Source: an uncultured Clostridium sp.
Lineage (GTDB): Bacteria; Bacillota; Clostridia; Clostridiales; Clostridiaceae
Direction of reading: 5' to 3'
Assembly (NCBI GenBank): GCA_900547475.1
Contig: URGW01000003.1
Location: forward strand, 94,553-158,552
Length of the DNA stretch: 64,000 nt
Shown here one piece after another: positions 60,650-64,000 of the stretch. Numbering within the stretch: the stretch's first letter is position 1; each line of letters opens with the position of its first letter. The notes below the pieces were generated by a model that was given only the letters and a program-made list of their open reading frames with translations, had not been told where the DNA came from and made no database searches. The position numbers and the translations under genes are program-made.

Positions 60650-61669
60650 CTATAAACTAATAGGGAATAATATATCCTTTAATGTTACTACTATCATAAA
60701 ACCTATTAGCACCATAAATCCTACATAATTTAATGCTCCAACTATTTTATCTGGAACTTTTCTTCTTGTTATAAGTTCAATTAATAAAATAACTGTCCAT
60801 CCTCCATCTAAGGCAGGGAAAGGTAATAAATTAAATACTGCTAGGTTAATACTAAGGAATCCTAGGAAATATGTTAATGATATTAAACCACTTTTAGCAA
60901 CCTCTGTTGACATTTTTATTATTGTAACTGGTCCACCAACATCTGTCTTAAAGTTTACTTTACCTGTAACCATCATTGCTAAGCTCTTATATGTTTGAGT
61001 TACTAATGAAATGGTTTCATTAAATGACTCTTTAATTGATTGAATTATTGTTGGCTTTTCAACAAGTGTATAATAAAAACCTACTTGATATATTTGACTT
61101 CCATTCTCTTCAACTAATCTTGGTGTTACAGTAATACTTTCTTTATTTCCATTTCTATCTACTACTAAATCCACTGAATCACCTTTTGCCATTTGAATTC
61201 CCATTGAAATATCAGTAGTAGTAAATACCTTTGATCCATCAATACTTAATATTCTATCTCCAACCTCTAAACCTGATTCCATAGCTGCAGAATTTTCAAC
61301 TAATTTACTTATTACAGGGTCTGAATACCCCTTATTACTTATTATAATTGCAAATGCAATAATTGCAAATATAACATTCATTGTAACGCCAGCTATTATA
61401 ACACTAATTCTTCTTAATGGTGATTTGCTAGAAAAGCTTCTTTCATCATCGCTAGCCTCTTCTTCACCAAGCATTTTTACATATCCTCCAATAGGAAATA
61501 ATCTTAAGGAATATTGAGTTTCCTTCCCCTTTTTAGAAAGAATCTCCGGTCCCATACCAATTGAAAACTCTTCTACTTTTATTCCATTTGCCTTAGCCAT
61601 AATAAAGTGTCCTAATTCATGAACAATTATTAATAAACTAAAGCCTAGTATAGCCATTATAATATACAC
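60650..61669 (-). CDS. rseP: RIP metalloprotease RseP (site-2 protease)
   Basis: A 339-residue membrane protease with HELGH near residue 18, a PDZ domain near 115-190 and the second metal motif LLPFPALDGG near 282. It cleaves membrane-spanning anti-sigma factors or signal peptides. The start is GTG at 61669 behind GGAGTGAAGTAA, one base after the dxr stop; the in-frame ATG four codons later is too far from that ribosome site. Confidence 0.93.
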   Translation of the reverse strand: MYIIMAILGFSLLIIVHELGHFIMAKANGIKVEEFSIGMGPEILSKKGKETQYSLRLFPIGGYVKMLGEEEASDDERSFSSKSPLRRISVIIAGVTMNVIFAIIAFAIIISNKGYSDPVISKLVENSAAMESGLEVGDRILSIDGSKVFTTTDISMGIQMAKGDSVDLVVDRNGNKESITVTPRLVEENGSQIYQVGFYYTLVEKPTIIQSIKESFNETISLVTQTYKSLAMMVTGKVNFKTDVGGPVTIIKMSTEVAKSGLISLTYFLGFLSINLAVFNLLPFPALDGGWTVILLIELITRRKVPDKIVGALNYVGFMVLIGFMIVVTLKDILFPISL

Positions 61670-62842
61670 TTACTTCACTCCTAACTCCCATTTAGTTCTT
61701 ATATACTCTCTAACCTTTTTATCTAGCTCTATAATATTATCTAAAGTTAATTCATCATAATAATTTTCTTTAAATACACTCATACATTCTTCTATTATTT
61801 CTGCGATTTGTAAAAACTTTATTTTTTCTTTTAATAATAAGTCTACAGCTTCTTCATTTGCACCATTTAATATGGTAGGGGCAAGCCCTCCTATTTTACC
61901 TGCTTCATATGCAAATCTTAAACATTTAAATGTTTCTAAATCTGGTTTTTCAAATGTTAATGCACCTAATTCATAAAAGTTAACTGGTTTTGCTATCATC
62001 CCTTTTCTTTCTGGATAGTTTAATGCATATTGAATAGGTAGTCTCATATCTGGAGATCCTAACTGTGCAATAACACTAGCATCTTTATACTCAACCATAG
62101 AGTGAATTATACTTTGTGGATGAACAATAACTTCAATATTATCATATTCACAATCAAATAAGAAATGAGCTTCTATAACTTCTAGGCCTTTATTCATTAA
62201 TGTAGCTGAATCTATAGAAATTTTTTGCCCCATATTCCACTTTGGATGTTTAAGTGCGTCTTTAACTGTTACATCTTTTAAATCCTCAATAGTTTTTCCC
62301 CTAAATGGCCCTCCAGATGCAGTTAATAGTATCTTATTTATATCTTTATTTGCATACCCACTTAAACTTTGGAATATAGCACTATGCTCTGAATCTACAG
62401 GTAATATTTTTACGTTATTTTCCTTTGCCTTATTCATAACAAGTTCTCCAGCAACAACTAATGTTTCCTTATTAGCTAAAGCTATATCCTTTTTCGCCTC
62501 TATTGCTGCTATTGTAGGTTTTAAACCTATCATTCCAACAACAGATGTAACTACAGTATCAATTTCTTCTAAAGTTGCAATTTTAACTAATCCATCTATA
62601 CCATTAAAAACTTGTATATTAGGATATTCCTTATTACAAAACTCTTCAATAATCTTTGAAGAATTTTCATCCATCATTGCTACATATTTAGGCTCAAACT
62701 CGCCTATTATTTCTTTAATCTTATCAACTGAAGAATTTGCTGTAATTCCTATAAGATTAATTTTTCCCTCTGAATTTCTTATTACATCTAGAGTCTGCGT
62801 TCCTATAGAACCCGTTGCCCCTAAAATCGAAATATTTTTCAT
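61670..62842 (-). CDS. dxr: 1-deoxy-D-xylulose-5-phosphate reductoisomerase
   Basis: A 390-residue enzyme of the MEP pathway: NADPH loop GATGSIGTQTLDVI at the start, VDSEHSAIFQ active-site block near 150, ASGGPFRG and NKGLEVIEAHFLF. It directly precedes rseP in the common clostridial cluster order. Confidence 0.95.
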   Translation of the reverse strand: MKNISILGATGSIGTQTLDVIRNSEGKINLIGITANSSVDKIKEIIGEFEPKYVAMMDENSSKIIEEFCNKEYPNIQVFNGIDGLVKIATLEEIDTVVTSVVGMIGLKPTIAAIEAKKDIALANKETLVVAGELVMNKAKENNVKILPVDSEHSAIFQSLSGYANKDINKILLTASGGPFRGKTIEDLKDVTVKDALKHPKWNMGQKISIDSATLMNKGLEVIEAHFLFDCEYDNIEVIVHPQSIIHSMVEYKDASVIAQLGSPDMRLPIQYALNYPERKGMIAKPVNFYELGALTFEKPDLETFKCLRFAYEAGKIGGLAPTILNGANEEAVDLLLKEKIKFLQIAEIIEECMSVFKENYYDELTLDNIIELDKKVREYIRTKWELGVK

Positions 62843-62851
62843 TAATACCTC

Positions 62852-63832
62852 CTATAATGTTCCTTCATATATTATATCTTTTGCAATTAAACAGTATATA
62901 GGGCCTATTAATAATCCTATTATTCCAAATATTTCTGCACCTATATACATTGAAAGCATTACTACTAATGGATGAATATCTAATTTAGAACTAAGAAACT
63001 TAAGTTCTAATACTTCTCTTATTACTTGCAGTAACAAATATAATGCTATTAATCCAACTACTATTAAGTATTCTTTCATTATTATATTGTATATTATTAT
63101 TGGAATAAATACAATTATAGTTCCTACATATGGTAATATATCTAGTATGCCACATATAAATCCTAAAAATATAGCACTAGGAACTCTTAAAATTTTAAAT
63201 CCTATAATAGTAATAATCATACACATAATTACTAATTTCAATTCAAATTTTACTACTTCTCTCAAGTTATTCTTTTTCACTCTTATAGTATCTACAATAT
63301 CATAAGGCAATAAACAATTTAATAATCTTAAAAATAATCTTTTATCAACTAAAACAAAATACACACAAATGTTTGCAATTATATAAGATAAAATGCTTTG
63401 TCCTGTTACTGCTAATCCACTTTTAAAAGTTAAAGAAGTTAAACTATGTGAATTATTTGTTACAATTTTTTTCATATCAATATTAAATATCTCACTAATA
63501 TTTTCTATGAATTCTTTTATTACATCTATATGCCCAACATAAAAATTTTGTAATAAGTCTATTATAGAGTTCCCAAAATAAAATATAAAACAAAATAATA
63601 ATATATTTATCATTAAAATAGTTAGTGCTCCTGCAATTTCTTTTTTATTTATTATCTTTTTTATAATATCATATACTGGTGTTGATATAACTATCAAAAC
63701 TAAAATATTCATAAATGGCTTAAAATAATTTTTTATTATAAATGTTATAATTATAAATATTAATAATAAAAATAATAAATCAACTAATGTCTTATATTGA
63801 TAATGTTTTTTATAACCATTATATAACCTCAT
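62852..63832 (-). CDS. AI-2E family transporter-like permease
   Basis: A 326-residue protein with about seven membrane segments and the C-terminal block GFICGILDILPYVGTIIVFIPI, typical of the AI-2E/PerM family. Unusual position in front of dxr, where cdsA is often found. The substrate is unknown. Confidence 0.75.
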   Translation of the reverse strand: MRLYNGYKKHYQYKTLVDLLFLLLIFIIITFIIKNYFKPFMNILVLIVISTPVYDIIKKIINKKEIAGALTILMINILLFCFIFYFGNSIIDLLQNFYVGHIDVIKEFIENISEIFNIDMKKIVTNNSHSLTSLTFKSGLAVTGQSILSYIIANICVYFVLVDKRLFLRLLNCLLPYDIVDTIRVKKNNLREVVKFELKLVIMCMIITIIGFKILRVPSAIFLGFICGILDILPYVGTIIVFIPIIIYNIIMKEYLIVVGLIALYLLLQVIREVLELKFLSSKLDIHPLVVMLSMYIGAEIFGIIGLLIGPIYCLIAKDIIYEGTL

Positions 63833-63923
63833 TTTCTCCTCCTATCTTAAATTAATATTTCAACATATTACATTATTAATTTATTAATATCAATTATAAT
63901 TTAGACTATATTTAAATTATAAT

Positions 63924-63944
63924 AAAAAAAGTGGCTTTCGCCAC
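63924..63944 (-). terminator. Terminator of an upstream gene outside the window
   Basis: GTGGC-GAAA-GCCAC followed by seven T on the minus strand; a second small hairpin TCCC-TTCG-GGGA-like lies at about 63947-63958. Ends transcription of a minus-strand gene beyond position 64000, so the AI-2E-type gene starts a new unit. Confidence 0.75.
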
Positions 63945-64000
63945 GCTCCCTTCGGGAATTAATTTTTGAATATTCTGATAAGCATAGGTTCATATAGTCC

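Noticed and set aside
63931..63958. Possible RNA gene end near the right window border
   Set aside because: The GNRA-loop hairpin followed by seven T is sufficient as a terminator; no tRNA or rRNA features are visible.

Overview
The window is a very AT-rich chromosome segment interrupted by a visibly less AT-rich integrative and conjugative element (ICE). The chromosomal genes point to a Clostridium sensu stricto-type Firmicute: electron-bifurcating NfnAB, an Fe alcohol dehydrogenase, Gram-positive PolC, YtrA-type GntR regulators with ABC-2 transporters, flagellin lysine N-methylase, and the MEP isoprenoid genes dxr and ispG next to rseP. I cannot name the species.

Layout. Positions 1-10956 hold the 5' part of a UvrD-like helicase gene, nfnB/nfnA, an alcohol dehydrogenase, an NrnA-type DHH phosphoesterase, a four-gene carbohydrate or glycerol-3-phosphate type ABC importer, a 49-codon hypothetical gene and plsY. 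About 10963-44750 is a Tn916-family ICE. From about 44757 the chromosome resumes with the intrinsic terminator expected behind plsY, then a DUF1294 gene, a zinc-ribbon protein, a methyltransferase, polC, a coiled-coil protein, rnz, a NERD protein, a NUDIX hydrolase, fliB, a Pmt-like two-ATPase/two-permease/GntR operon, ispG-rseP-dxr and an AI-2E-type permease.

The ICE. Its backbone follows Tn916 gene for gene on the minus strand: SpaA-like adhesin, orf23, orf22, orf21 (coupling protein), oriT, orf20 (relaxase), DUF3789, orf19/TcpD-like, a small orf, two ArdA proteins, orf17 to orf13 (mating channel), orf7/orf8 regulators, xis and int. tet(M) is absent. In its place, between orf7 and orf13, lie a lipoprotein/FtsX-type ABC exporter with a divergent two-component system, and a GntR-regulated ABC-2 transporter with a small Spo0A-C-like protein. 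A second cargo block (response regulator, BcrA-like ATPase, ABC-2 permease, kinase) sits between ardA and orf17, flanked by 39-bp direct repeats. Smaller cargo (GNAT, TfoX-like, SRPBCC, a two-TM peptide, a PH-like membrane protein, an XRE-TM regulator) sits at two further backbone junctions.

Most unusual signal. Five cargo units end in almost the same 30-bp terminator hairpin. Three of them start with the same promoter class (TTGTRG, 17 bp, TATAAT) with an ATG exactly 6 bp after the -10. Between stacked cargo units there are scars in which the 5' head of the downstream backbone gene is joined to the 3' tail of the upstream backbone gene. One scar keeps a complete 26-codon chimeric ORF. This suggests a repeated, junction-specific way of stacking cargo units in this ICE lineage.
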